Assembly: GCA_024280895.1 (NCBI GenBank)
Contig: JAJRPI010000067.1
Coordinates: 1-45,711 of the forward strand
Reading direction: 5' to 3'
DNA from: Alphaproteobacteria bacterium
GTDB lineage: Bacteria > Pseudomonadota > Alphaproteobacteria > Rhizobiales > JAKIUO01
Length of the DNA stretch: 45,711 nucleotides
This document shows, piece after piece, positions 1 to 8,394 of this stretch. Under the pieces are notes generated by a model. The model ran no database searches and had not been told where the DNA came from. It saw nothing but the letters and a program-made list of their open reading frames with translations. A program made the translations under genes and the position numbers. The first letter of the stretch is position 1. Every line of letters begins with the position of its first letter.

Positions 1-222
1 ATAGATCGTCAGGAATTCAAGCCCGTTGCGTGCTGCCGATCCCACCGCCCCATAAAACGTCCAGGATGTACAATAGACCGTGAGGGATAATGTATAGATC
101 AAGGGTGAGTTGATCATCCTTGATTTGTTGTTGGCAGCCAGCCGATTTACGAAAAAGGCTAGTAAAAACAATAGGGAAAGATAGCTTGCCGAGGTGATGA
201 GCACCAATCCTGAGTTGAGCAT
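1..222 (-). CDS. Sodium:solute symporter-type sensor histidine kinase, N-terminal part (runs off window)
   Basis: Only the first 74 codons are present, and the gene continues past the left edge. It opens with a hydrophobic helix (about residues 4-27), then a second segment carrying YCTSWTFYGAVG, a signature of transporter-like (SSS family) domains fused to histidine kinases such as CbrA and CrbS. In that family the transporter-like domain senses or transports a carbon source and the C-terminal kinase signals to a response regulator. The stop of the upstream small membrane protein lies 3 bases before this ATG, so translation is probably coupled. A plain symporter cannot be excluded because the kinase part lies outside the window, but a response regulator two genes upstream favours the kinase. 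Confidence 0.8.
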   Translation of the reverse strand, partial: MLNSGLVLITSASYLSLLFLLAFFVNRLAANNKSRMINSPLIYTLSLTVYCTSWTFYGAVGSAARNGLEFLTIY

Positions 223-225
223 GGC

Positions 226-495
226 TTAGGCCTCATCGCGGGGAGTTGGGGCGCCAGGTGATGGGTCGCTCTGGTGAGAACCGCGCAGGGCGCCGGGCTC
301 ATCGATCAGGTGCTCCGTTAGTTTTCTTGATGTCAAGATCAGCACGAACCACATTGTAAAAAGATAAACGGGAAGCACGGGGACGTCAAAAATCGTGGTG
401 TCCGGGCGAAACAGGAACAGCACGGGCGGTGTAAACAGAAACAGTCCCACCCACGGCATCAAGGTGGCAAGATCTTTGACGCGACCTTTATCCAT
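226..495 (-). CDS. Small membrane protein upstream of the transporter-type sensor kinase (CbrX-like position)
   Basis: This 89-residue protein has two hydrophobic segments (about residues 13-30 and 37-56) and a polar, proline-rich C-terminus. I do not recognise a named domain. Its place is informative: the next gene starts 3 bases after its stop and encodes a transporter-type kinase. Small membrane proteins such as CbrX of Pseudomonas occupy the same position and are translationally coupled to the kinase. An accessory or coupling role for the kinase is therefore inferred from context only. A GGGAG ribosome-binding site lies about 13 bases before the ATG. Confidence 0.75.
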   Translation of the reverse strand: MDKGRVKDLATLMPWVGLFLFTPPVLFLFRPDTTIFDVPVLPVYLFTMWFVLILTSRKLTEHLIDEPGALRGSHQSDPSPGAPTPRDEA

Positions 496-513
496 GCGAA
501 CTTCATGCTCCCT

Positions 514-897
514 TTATTGCGTTTGCGGTATGCTTTGCAGCAGCTCTAGCACGCTTTGCACGACATTATTATTGGCATAAGGTTTGGTAATGAATTTATC
601 GGCCCCAAGTTCCATCACGCGGCGTCGATCATTTTCTTGACCCTTGGCGGATAGCACAAGCACCTTGATGTCTTTCAGCTCGCCCTCGGAGCGCAAGATC
701 TTAAGAACCTCAAAGCCGGTTAGATGTTCCATCATCAAATCGAGCAGTAAAATATCGGGGGGATTTTTGCGGAGCATGTCGAGGGTCTGGCGGCCATCAA
801 CCGCCACATCCACTTCCAGCCCTTCTTTTTCCAGTAAAAAACTGAGCGATTGCACAATATAGGGCTCGTCTTCGGCGATTAGTACGGTCTTGTGCAT
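514..897 (-). CDS. Single-domain response regulator (CheY-like receiver)
   Basis: This is a stand-alone receiver domain of 127 residues with no output domain. The acidic pocket (E9, D10), the phospho-acceptor Asp53 in LLLDLMM, the switch Ser83 and the conserved Lys105 in ITKPY are all present. An upstream in-frame codon would add 27 residues, but the receiver fold begins at HKTVLIAEDE, so the ATG at 897 is preferred. It sits between the short-chain acyl-CoA-type regulator and the membrane protein/kinase pair on the same strand. The simplest reading is that it is the partner of the transporter-type kinase. With no DNA-binding domain it would act through protein contacts or phosphorelay. Confidence 0.9.
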   Translation of the reverse strand: MHKTVLIAEDEPYIVQSLSFLLEKEGLEVDVAVDGRQTLDMLRKNPPDILLLDLMMEHLTGFEVLKILRSEGELKDIKVLVLSAKGQENDRRRVMELGADKFITKPYANNNVVQSVLELLQSIPQTQ

Positions 898-981
898 AGG
901 TTCCCATTCCCCTGGGGTGATCGGTTCAATCAGATTAAAGTTCAATTTAGCATGATTTGCGAGATGCGTAAAAATCATTCC

Positions 982-2544
982 TTACAAGGTCCCTAACACC
1001 GAGCCATGCGCGCGGTGCTGGCAGGAGCTTCGTGGGCAGGTGCGGCAGTGAATGCCAATAGGCGTGATGTGTTGATCGCCGTGCCCCGCCAGCTGATCTC
1101 CATAAAGAACCTGGTCAATATAGTGTATTTCGCAGGCGATCATGATTGCATACATGCGGTCCGGTTCGCCATAAGCCCCGACATGTTTGGAAACCGTTCG
1201 GGCAATATACAGATATTGCTCTCCTTCGGGCAGGGCACCGATCTGCGTGCAGATTTGCCCTGGTGTTAAAAAAGCTCGGTAGGCCAGAAGCAAGGGGCAG
1301 GCGCCATCGCCGCGCGGTAATGGCAGATTGGGCAGGCTGTAGCGTTTGGAAATATTGCCCGCTGGATCAACTCGCAAAAAGGCAAAGGGCACGCCGGGAG
1401 CGTCTGAGCGTTTGAGGGTGGTGAAGCGATGACATATCTGCTCGAAACTGCCGCCAAAAGTGCGGCGTAGCAATTGGATGTCATAGCGGGTCTTTTCGCA
1501 CGCCTCCAAAAATGCCTCATAAGGAAACAAGAAGGCGCTGGCTGCGTAGTTCAGCAAGGCGCGCAAGGCACCTTGGTATACATCTCCTGTTAGGTCAGCA
1601 CTTTTGAGGATGCCTTTTAGGATGTCCCCATATTCCAGCTCGATCAGATGTTGCGTCAGTTGAAAACGTGCCGAGGCCTCTGGCAGTGTGTTAGCCAGGT
1701 AGAGTGTGCGGCTTTTCTTGTCATATTGATATCGTCCGGCGGTGCCTGGCGTGGTGCGCGCCTGCGGTGAGCGAAATTTCACCTGTGTGCCGTGTTTTGC
1801 CAAAAGATAATCGAATAGGGCATCGCTTAAGCGGTGGCTGGAATTCTCTATCCGGGCGCGCAGGCTCGTTGCCGCTTGTTCCAGCTCTTCGAAATAATTG
1901 TGCCGGTCGATCAGGAAATCATTGACCTGATCAGCCGGGGTCGAGGAGCGCAGTGATTTGCCCGGTTCATTGATGAATTCAAACAGGGCTTTTGCAGTGC
2001 TGCCAAGCTTGCGACTTTCTGCTGAGATGCCGGTGGCCATACTGTTGCGCACATCATCTGGCAAGTCCGGCACCTCTTCAAGGATTTCTGAAAAAGAGCG
2101 GATCGAGGTGATGATATTCATGATCTGATGGGAGCTTTCCACCAGATATGGGTCGCGGTTGAGGCGCTGAGACAGGGCCTCCAGTGCCTCGCTCGAGGTT
2201 TGGTGGGTGCGGTAGAGTTTGAGAATGCCCTGCGCCCATCGGGGGTGATTGGCAACAATATCCCGCGGTGCTTTGGGCTCCAGACGCGAATCGCGAAACA
2301 AAGGCTCGGCGGCCAGATTTTCGAGGTCGTGGATGAGGCGGGCGTCCTGGGGGGCTGACAGGTGTTCGGGATCTATATCGAGGGCGCGGGTCAGGCGGGC
2401 AACAAGATCGGGGCCGATATTGCGCTTATTATGCTCAATCAGGTTCAAATAGCTCACCGATATGCCGATTGAGCGCGCAAGGCTTGATTGTGTGACGCCC
2501 TTTTTCTTGCGAACCGAGCGAAGTCTGGGGCCAAGGGGGATCAC
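982..2544 (-). CDS. XRE-family short-chain acyl-CoA-type transcriptional regulator (PccR/RamB-like)
   Basis: The 520-residue protein starts with an XRE helix-turn-helix (about residues 8-62). Residues 138-192 (SSHQIMNIITSIRSFSEIL and following) resemble the dimerisation/histidine helix of sensor kinases, but no ATPase domain follows. The middle matches the IrrE-like region of this family, yet the HExxH zinc motif is absent (QHLIELE instead). The C-terminus carries the family DUF2083-type region ending in a Cys-rich tail (CRTCPRSSC). Characterised relatives (PccR, RamB) control propionate, acetate or glyoxylate genes in response to acyl-CoA. The gene reads away from the ABC importer and precedes the response regulator by 84 bases. 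TTTACAA boxes lie upstream. Its target genes are not known. Confidence 0.85.
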   Translation of the reverse strand: MIPLGPRLRSVRKKKGVTQSSLARSIGISVSYLNLIEHNKRNIGPDLVARLTRALDIDPEHLSAPQDARLIHDLENLAAEPLFRDSRLEPKAPRDIVANHPRWAQGILKLYRTHQTSSEALEALSQRLNRDPYLVESSHQIMNIITSIRSFSEILEEVPDLPDDVRNSMATGISAESRKLGSTAKALFEFINEPGKSLRSSTPADQVNDFLIDRHNYFEELEQAATSLRARIENSSHRLSDALFDYLLAKHGTQVKFRSPQARTTPGTAGRYQYDKKSRTLYLANTLPEASARFQLTQHLIELEYGDILKGILKSADLTGDVYQGALRALLNYAASAFLFPYEAFLEACEKTRYDIQLLRRTFGGSFEQICHRFTTLKRSDAPGVPFAFLRVDPAGNISKRYSLPNLPLPRGDGACPLLLAYRAFLTPGQICTQIGALPEGEQYLYIARTVSKHVGAYGEPDRMYAIMIACEIHYIDQVLYGDQLAGHGDQHITPIGIHCRTCPRSSCQHRAHGSVLGTL

Positions 2545-2620
2545 GGTTTATCCTCGATTTAACTCCCATTGACGGGAGGTAAATTCTTATCTGATTGAAT
2601 TTGCAGCACATTAGCATGAT

Positions 2621-2708
2621 TTTACAATTTTACAAATTCACATTATCGTCCTGTATAAGTTTTACAAAAAAAATGAGACTAAACAATAGTTTAAATATAA
2701 TTTTACAA
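2621..2708. promoter_or_regulatory. Array of four TTTACAA boxes, candidate operator
   Basis: The heptamer TTTACAA occurs at 2621-2627, 2629-2635, 2661-2667 and 2702-2708 in the AT-rich space between the divergent regulator and ABC importer genes. RamB and PccR relatives bind TTTGCAAA-like sites, so these boxes could be operators for self-regulation and for the importer. This is inference: the repeat is visible but binding is not. Confidence 0.45.
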
Positions 2709-2847
2709 GCGCGTTGATATCGGCTAGCGTTTCCAAAAAAGTAAACTGCGTCTTGTCGACGCATAGCGTTTTGCCACATGGGCTTTCTAATCGGGAAGCT
2801 GGGGCTTTGTTCAAAAAAGAGTGTTTAACAAACCAGAGAGGACAGTT

Positions 2848-4212
2848 ATGACAAAGAAAACGAGTAATATTGCCACAAGACGTACGATCTTGAAGGCTGG
2901 TGCCGGACTGGGGGCATTTGCCCTGACAAGCGGCGTCGCTCCTATGAGCTTTATTCGCGGTGCTCATGCGGCTGACTATTGCAACGCGCCAAAAGGCAAG
3001 ACCGTAACGCTCGGCTTCAACGTGCCACAGACCGGGGCCTATGCTGATGAGGGTGCTGATGAATTGCGCGCTTTCAAACTTGCTGTCAAACATTTGAACG
3101 GCGAAGGCGATGGCGGTATGCTCTCAACCTTCAAACCATCTGTCCTTAAGGGCAATGGCGTGCTTGGTAAAAAAGTTGCTTACGTCACCGGTGATACTCA
3201 GACCAAATCACCAGCTGCTCGTGCTTCTGCCAAGCGTATGATCGAAAAAGACAATGCTGTTATGATCTCTGGTGGCTCTTCTTCTGGCGTGGCGATTGCC
3301 GTGCAGGGGCTTTGTCAAGAAGCTGGCGTGATCTTTATGGCTGGTCTCACCCATTCAAATGATACAACTGGTAAAGACAAGCGCCGCAATGGTTTCCGCC
3401 ATTTCTTTAACGCTTATATGTCTGGTGCAGCACTTGGTCCCGTGCTTGAAAAAGAGTATGGCAAAGAACGCCGCGCTTATCATTTGACAGCTGACTACAC
3501 ATGGGGTTGGACACAAGAAGAAAGCATGAAGCGCACCACGGAAGCTCTTGGCTGGAAAACTGCCAAGGCCGTTAAAACGCCAGTTGGCGCAGGTGACTTC
3601 TCGCAATATATCACACCGGTTCTAAACTCTGGTGCCGATGTGCTGATCCTCAACCATTATGGCAAGGACATGATCAACTCGCTGACCCAGGCTGTACAGT
3701 TTGGTCTGCGTGACAAGCAGGTCAATGGCAAGAATTTCGAAATCATCGTGCCATTGTTCTCTCGTTTGATGGCTCAGGGTGCTGGCGACAACATCAAGGG
3801 CATCCTTGGTTCCACTAACTGGAACTGGTCTTTGAAAGACGCGGGTTCTGCTGCCTTTGTTAAGAGCTTTGGTGCTGAATATGGTGCGCCTCCTTCCATG
3901 GCTGCTCACACTTGCTATTGCCAGACTTTGCTCTATGCAAATGCTGCTGAAATGGCTGGTACCTTCTCACCTGAAGGTATTGTCAAATCACTGGAAGGCT
4001 TCAAATTTGATGGCCTTGGCAATGGTCCAACCGAATATCGTGCAGATGATCACCAGTGCTTCAAAGATGTGCTCGTGGTGCGCGGTAATCAAAAACCAAC
4101 GACCAAATATGATCTGCTGGAAGTGGTGCAAGTCACACCTCGTGCGCAGGTCGAGTATGATGCGAAGATCTTCGGTGGTGACTTGGGGCCGGTTAACGCC
4201 AAAGCCTGCTAG
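2848..4212 (+). CDS. ABC importer periplasmic binding protein, branched-chain amino acid/amide type
   Basis: This 454-residue protein has a twin-arginine signal peptide (TRRTILK near residue 10, cleavage after AHA) followed by a periplasmic-binding-protein type I fold (Peripla_BP_6), recognisable from VTLGFNVPQTGAYADEGADE and the long LivJ-like body. It would capture the solute and deliver it to the two permeases downstream. The ATG at 2848, preceded by AGAGAGGA, is preferred over an upstream in-frame start nine codons earlier because the signal peptide begins there. The exact ligand cannot be read from sequence. Branched-chain amino acids, amides or urea-like compounds are all possible. Tat export implies folding before secretion. 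Confidence 0.92.
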   Translation: MTKKTSNIATRRTILKAGAGLGAFALTSGVAPMSFIRGAHAADYCNAPKGKTVTLGFNVPQTGAYADEGADELRAFKLAVKHLNGEGDGGMLSTFKPSVLKGNGVLGKKVAYVTGDTQTKSPAARASAKRMIEKDNAVMISGGSSSGVAIAVQGLCQEAGVIFMAGLTHSNDTTGKDKRRNGFRHFFNAYMSGAALGPVLEKEYGKERRAYHLTADYTWGWTQEESMKRTTEALGWKTAKAVKTPVGAGDFSQYITPVLNSGADVLILNHYGKDMINSLTQAVQFGLRDKQVNGKNFEIIVPLFSRLMAQGAGDNIKGILGSTNWNWSLKDAGSAAFVKSFGAEYGAPPSMAAHTCYCQTLLYANAAEMAGTFSPEGIVKSLEGFKFDGLGNGPTEYRADDHQCFKDVLVVRGNQKPTTKYDLLEVVQVTPRAQVEYDAKIFGGDLGPVNAKAC

Positions 4213-4234
4213 TCGTCTGATCTTCAAATATTCG

Positions 4235-4279
4235 CCCACCCCCGAACGCAAGAAGTCGGGGGTGGGTGGAATTTTTTTT
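4235..4279 (+). terminator. Strong intrinsic terminator/attenuator inside the ABC importer operon
   Basis: A perfect 11-bp GC-rich stem (4235-4245 with 4256-4266, 10-base loop) is followed five bases later by eight Ts. It lies between the binding-protein gene and the permease genes, where partial termination is commonly used to make binding protein in excess of the membrane components. Confidence 0.9.
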
Positions 4280-4363
4280 GATAGTGATCGTGACAACTCG
4301 TCCGCAATGATCCAATATCAAGCTTACTGATAGTTGAGCGTGGGGCTCGGAAATAGGGAACTG

Positions 4364-5389
4364 ATGGACGCCATTTTTCTGCAAATTTTGAACGGGTTGG
4401 ACAAGGGGGGCGCTTATGCGCTGATTGCTCTTGGGCTGACACTGGCTTTTGGTACATTGGGAATTGTCAATTTCGCGCATGGGGCATTGTTTATGCTTGG
4501 TGCGTTTTGTGCTGTGACCTTTAACAAGCTGATACGGCTTGATGAGGTTGTTCTTCACCCCACACAAAAAACTGCATGGGGGACGCCGGTTGAAATCCGT
4601 ACCCCTTATATCGAGACATGGCTGGGGGACTTTGGTACCTTCTTGATTGATTATTCGGTGCCAATGTCGATCCTTCTGGTTATTCCTTTCATGCTGCTTG
4701 TTGGCGTGATTATGGAGCGCGGATTGATCAAGCATTTTTACCACCGCCCGCATGCCGATCAGATCCTTGTGACGTTTGGATTGGCAATTGTTCTGCAAGA
4801 AATCGTCAAACATTATTTTGGGGCAAACCCCATTCCGCAATCGGCCCCGGATATCGTTTCGGGCAGTGCCAATATCGGCTTGTGGCTGGGGCTCGGCGAG
4901 AGTGTTGTTTATCCCTGGTGGCGGCTGGTCTATTTTGCCTTCTCGGCGCTTGTTATCTTTGGGGTCTTCGCCTTTTTGCAATTCACGACTTTTGGCATGG
5001 TGGTGCGCGCTGGCATGCGCGACCGCGAAACCGTTGCCATGTTAGGCATCAATATTGAGCGCCGCTTTACGATCGTATTTGGCTTGGCTGCTGTTGTTGC
5101 TGGTCTTGCTGGCGCCATGTATACGCCAATTCTGCCTCCCGATTTTCATATTGGTATGGACTTTTTGGTGCTGTCATTCGTCGTCGTCGTTGTTGGCGGT
5201 ATGGGATCGCTTGGCGGTGCTGTGACGGCTGGGGTCTTGCTGGGGCTGTTGCAGTCTTTTGCCTCGATGAACGAAGTTAAAAGTATTTTCCCTGGCATTG
5301 ACCAGATCATTATCTATCTGGTGGCAGTGGTGATCCTGCTGGTATTACCTCGTGGTCTGATGGGCCGCGAAGGCGTGATGGAGGATTAG
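4364..5389 (+). CDS. Branched-chain amino acid/amide-type ABC permease, LivH-like
   Basis: This 341-residue polytopic protein of the LivH family shows the characteristic [19 protein letters not shown] stretch and a C-terminal [17 protein letters not shown] segment typical of BPD_transp_2 permeases. About eight hydrophobic helices are visible. It would pair with the LivM-like protein encoded four bases downstream to form the translocation pore in the inner membrane. The ATG at 4364 has AGGGAA just upstream; a TTG ten codons earlier is less likely. It carries an unusual polar insertion (about residues 60-85) between the second and third helices. Confidence 0.93.
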   Translation: MDAIFLQILNGLDKGGAYALIALGLTLAFGTLGIVNFAHGALFMLGAFCAVTFNKLIRLDEVVLHPTQKTAWGTPVEIRTPYIETWLGDFGTFLIDYSVPMSILLVIPFMLLVGVIMERGLIKHFYHRPHADQILVTFGLAIVLQEIVKHYFGANPIPQSAPDIVSGSANIGLWLGLGESVVYPWWRLVYFAFSALVIFGVFAFLQFTTFGMVVRAGMRDRETVAMLGINIERRFTIVFGLAAVVAGLAGAMYTPILPPDFHIGMDFLVLSFVVVVVGGMGSLGGAVTAGVLLGLLQSFASMNEVKSIFPGIDQIIIYLVAVVILLVLPRGLMGREGVMED

Positions 5390-5393
5390 CAAT

Positions 5394-6620
5394 ATGTTTG
5401 GAACTTCCGTACGCGGTGACTGGCTGTTACTGTTTGTGTTTGCAGCGGTCATTTTGACCTTGCCTGTCACCTTGGTGCCCATTGGCGCGGCTTATCCCGA
5501 TCTCTTGCAAAAATTTGCCATATACGGATTGTTTGCCATTGGCTTCAATATCTTGTTTGGCCTCACCGGCTATCTGTCCTTTGGTCATGCAGCTTTCCTT
5601 GGTGTCGGCTCGTATGCGGCGGTCTGGGTGTTCAAGCTGTTCACAATGAACGTCATTCCAGCCGTTTTGTTCTCGATGATTGTTGCTGGCGTGTTCGCCT
5701 TTCTTATTGGGTATGTCTCGCTGCGCCGCTCAGGGATTTATTTCTCGATTCTGACGCTGGCCTTTGCGCAGATGTCCTATAATCTGGCTTTGTCAGTTCT
5801 CACGCCCCTGACCAATGGCGAAACCGCCCTTCAGGTTCGTAGCCTGGCCCCATCTGATCGTGGTGCTGATTATGTCTTGAAGCTGGTGGATGAGGATTTG
5901 CGTCTGGTTGATCAGGCCTTTGGAATTGTCGAACATGGTATTCCCATTACCAATCTGTTTGGTCTCAAAATGAGCGGCTATCCAGGGTTTTATTTCTGTG
6001 CGGTATTGTTGATCATTGGTTTTTACATTGCCATGCGTATATCACGCTCGAACTTTGGCATGATGCTGCGAGCCATTAAATCCAACCAGACCCGTTTGAC
6101 TTATACAGGTATCAACACCCGCCCTTATCTGCTGGCCGCCTTTATAATTTCGGGCATGTATGCTGGAATTGCCGGTGGATTGCTGGCAGTCACCGACCCG
6201 CTTGCCGGGGCCGAACGCATGCAATGGACCGCCTCTGGCGAGGTTGTGTTGATGACCATTCTGGGCGGTGTCGGCACCTTGCTTGGTCCCGTGATGGGCG
6301 CGGCGATCATTAAATATTTCGAGAATATTTTCTCCTCGATCAATGAAAATATTTTGCAGGCAACATTTTCTTTTCTGCCCTCAGGTTTGCAAGATGTAAT
6401 GGTGGCAGTGTTTGGCATGTTCACGGGAGCAGGCTGGCATTTGACACTTGGTTTGATGTTCATGATCATTGTCATCTTCCTGCCGGGCGGCATGATGGAA
6501 GGCTTTGCGCGGCTTTTTGGATTGTTCAAACGCAAAAAAACGGTTGCGATGTCAGCATCATCCAATACCCAGAACCCTGAGGCACGATCTTCCAATATAC
6601 AAGACGGAGGGGAGAGCTAA
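5394..6620 (+). CDS. Branched-chain amino acid/amide-type ABC permease, LivM-like
   Basis: This 408-residue permease of the LivM family has the landmarks [19 protein letters not shown] near residues 50-68 and [17 protein letters not shown] near residues 285-302. It would be the second half of the membrane pore with the LivH-like protein. Compared with typical LivM it has an extra soluble loop of about 70 residues (roughly 140-210) and a polar 30-residue C-terminal tail. It is tightly packed in the operon: 4 bases after livH and 3 bases before the first ATPase gene. Confidence 0.93.
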   Translation: MFGTSVRGDWLLLFVFAAVILTLPVTLVPIGAAYPDLLQKFAIYGLFAIGFNILFGLTGYLSFGHAAFLGVGSYAAVWVFKLFTMNVIPAVLFSMIVAGVFAFLIGYVSLRRSGIYFSILTLAFAQMSYNLALSVLTPLTNGETALQVRSLAPSDRGADYVLKLVDEDLRLVDQAFGIVEHGIPITNLFGLKMSGYPGFYFCAVLLIIGFYIAMRISRSNFGMMLRAIKSNQTRLTYTGINTRPYLLAAFIISGMYAGIAGGLLAVTDPLAGAERMQWTASGEVVLMTILGGVGTLLGPVMGAAIIKYFENIFSSINENILQATFSFLPSGLQDVMVAVFGMFTGAGWHLTLGLMFMIIVIFLPGGMMEGFARLFGLFKRKKTVAMSASSNTQNPEARSSNIQDGGES

Positions 6621-6623
6621 GTC

Positions 6624-7379
6624 ATGGCGGTTTTAGATGTCACGGATGTTAATAAGAGCTTTGGCGGACTACACGCGCTCTCAAATGTTAATTTGAGCGT
6701 TGAAGAGGGGGCTGTGCACGCGATCATTGGGCCTAATGGTGCGGGAAAATCGACCTTTCTCAATTGCATTATTGGCCGCCTTGCCCCTGATAGTGGCACT
6801 GTCATGTTCAATGGCACCTCGCTGATCGGCATGAAGTCGCACAAGATCAACCAGATTGGTGTGGCGCGGGTTTTTCAGACGCCGGAAATATTCAGCGATC
6901 TGAGCCTTCTTGATAATGTCATGATCCCGGCCTTTGCCAAGGCTGATGGCTCCTTTGCCTTAAATGCCTGGCGGCGCGTTTCTTCGCGTAAAAATATCCG
7001 CGAGGAAGCCGAACATATTCTCGCCGATGTGGGGCTGATCGAGCAGAGAGATATTTTGAGCTCAAGTCTGTCGCGTGGAGACAAGCGGCGTCTGGAATTG
7101 GCCATGTGCCTCATTCAGCATCCAAAGCTTCTTCTGCTTGATGAGCCAACGGCTGGCATGTCGCGGGCCGATACCAATAGTACGATTGATCTGCTCAAGC
7201 AGATTGGCGAGCGCGGCATCACCAAGATTATTATCGAACATGACATGCACGTGGTTTTTTCTTTGGCCACCAAAATTTCTGTTTTGGCGCAAGGGACGTT
7301 TATCGCTGAGGGTACGCCCGATGAGATCAAGGGCAATCGCGTTGTGCAAGAAGCTTATCTTGGAGGCGAAACCGTATGA
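6624..7379 (+). CDS. Branched-chain amino acid/amide-type ABC ATP-binding protein, LivG-like
   Basis: This 251-residue ABC ATPase has Walker A GPNGAGKS (residues 36-43), Walker B LLLLDEP (169-175) and an H-loop in IIEHDMHVV. The ABC signature reads LSRGD (149-153) instead of the usual LSGGQ or LS(Y/H)G(D/E) found in LivG proteins. It would power import together with the LivF-like ATPase. Its stop overlaps the start of the next gene by four bases (ATGA), which suggests coupled translation. Confidence 0.93.
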   Translation: MAVLDVTDVNKSFGGLHALSNVNLSVEEGAVHAIIGPNGAGKSTFLNCIIGRLAPDSGTVMFNGTSLIGMKSHKINQIGVARVFQTPEIFSDLSLLDNVMIPAFAKADGSFALNAWRRVSSRKNIREEAEHILADVGLIEQRDILSSSLSRGDKRRLELAMCLIQHPKLLLLDEPTAGMSRADTNSTIDLLKQIGERGITKIIIEHDMHVVFSLATKISVLAQGTFIAEGTPDEIKGNRVVQEAYLGGETV

Positions 7380-8089
7380 GTGACAAGCCATTTTTCGTTG
7401 CTCAGGATCTGCACGCTTATTATGGTGAAAGCTATATTGTGCAAGGCGTGAGCTTTGAAATGCAAGAGGGTGAAATTCTTGCGCTGTTGGGGCGTAATGG
7501 TGCGGGCAAAACCTCGACCTTGCGTACCATTGCACGTACCCAGGATCCAGCCTTGCAACAAGGTGAAATCTGGTTGAATGGCCACGCACTGCATGAAATG
7601 AAAGCCTACCAAGCCGCCCGGCTCGGTGTTTCACTGGTGCAGGAAGACCGCTGTATTATTCCAGGATTGAGTGTTGAAGAAAACCTCAAACTGGCCCAGA
7701 TCGCGGAACCTATTGGCTGGTCGCTTGAAAAGATTTATGAGCATTTCCCAAGATTGGCTGAGCGCCGCAAACAAGATGGTAGCACTTTGTCTGGTGGAGA
7801 ACAGCAGATGCTGGCCGTGGCGCGTGCGCTGGCCCGCGATATAAAGTTCTTGCTGCTAGATGAACCATATGAGGGGCTTGCCCCCGTGATCGTGCAGGAA
7901 ATCGAACGTATTTTGCAAGGCATCAAGGCGCTTGGCATTACGACTATTCTAGTGGAGCAAAATGCCGTTGCTGCATTGAAGCTGGCTGATCGTGCCATGA
8001 TCCTGGATACGGGTAAAATCGTTTTTGACGGCACCGCTCAAGAGGTGCTCGACAATACGGAATTACGCCATCAATATCTGGCGATCTGA
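7376..8089 (+). CDS. Branched-chain amino acid/amide-type ABC ATP-binding protein, LivF-like
   Basis: This 237-residue ABC ATPase of the LivF type has Walker A GRNGAGKT (residues 39-46), a canonical signature LSGGE (138-142) and Walker B FLLLDEP (158-164), followed by EGLAP, which is typical of LivF. It forms the ATPase heterodimer with the preceding gene product, which it overlaps by four bases. It is the last gene of the importer operon; a large palindromic repeat begins directly after its stop codon. Confidence 0.93.
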   Translation: MSDKPFFVAQDLHAYYGESYIVQGVSFEMQEGEILALLGRNGAGKTSTLRTIARTQDPALQQGEIWLNGHALHEMKAYQAARLGVSLVQEDRCIIPGLSVEENLKLAQIAEPIGWSLEKIYEHFPRLAERRKQDGSTLSGGEQQMLAVARALARDIKFLLLDEPYEGLAPVIVQEIERILQGIKALGITTILVEQNAVAALKLADRAMILDTGKIVFDGTAQEVLDNTELRHQYLAI

Positions 8090-8249
8090 GAGCGGTTTGC
8101 ATTCACTCGCAATCATTCCAGCTGGCATTTATACTCAGTTTTCTGCGTGAATAATTTTGAATATATCGAGATATATCCTGCATTTATTCACTTGAATCCG
8201 AACCAAAACTACTCACCTGTTTATGATCCCGAGTGAACGCAAAACGCTC
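8090..8249. repeat. 160-bp imperfect palindrome (dispersed-repeat-like)
   Basis: Outer arms of 20 bases (8090-8109 and 8230-8249, about 17/20 complementary) and inner arms GTGAATAA/TTATTCAC (8147-8154, 8184-8191) and ATATATC/GATATAT (8161-8167, 8170-8176) share one centre near 8169. The arms have the GAGCG..TT..ATTCACTCG look of intergenic palindromic repeats in alphaproteobacteria. It starts one base after the importer stop codon. The rest of the 305-base gap (8250-8394) holds only the upstream region of the stress-protein gene; no further gene is visible. Confidence 0.7.
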
Positions 8250-8394
8250 TACCCCCGTTGAATTTGTCTTGGATCAAGGCGCAAGCTCGCAAATCTCCCC
8301 ATGATTATTTGAACATGACAAGGGTGCCAGTTTTATTGGTTGCCCGGTCGTGTGCTTTCGCGTCCCGATAACCAACTTCAAGGGTGGTATAATC

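Noticed and set aside
4193-4981. 262-codon minus-strand frame opposite the livH-like gene
   Set aside because: It lies over the terminator and the permease gene; composition is that of antisense DNA with Lys/Gln/Asn-rich nonsense.
8264-8277. Possible FNR/ANR box TTGTCTTGGATCAA upstream of the stress-protein gene
   Set aside because: Only the right half (ATCAA) fits the TTGAT-N4-ATCAA consensus; the left half matches at three of five positions.
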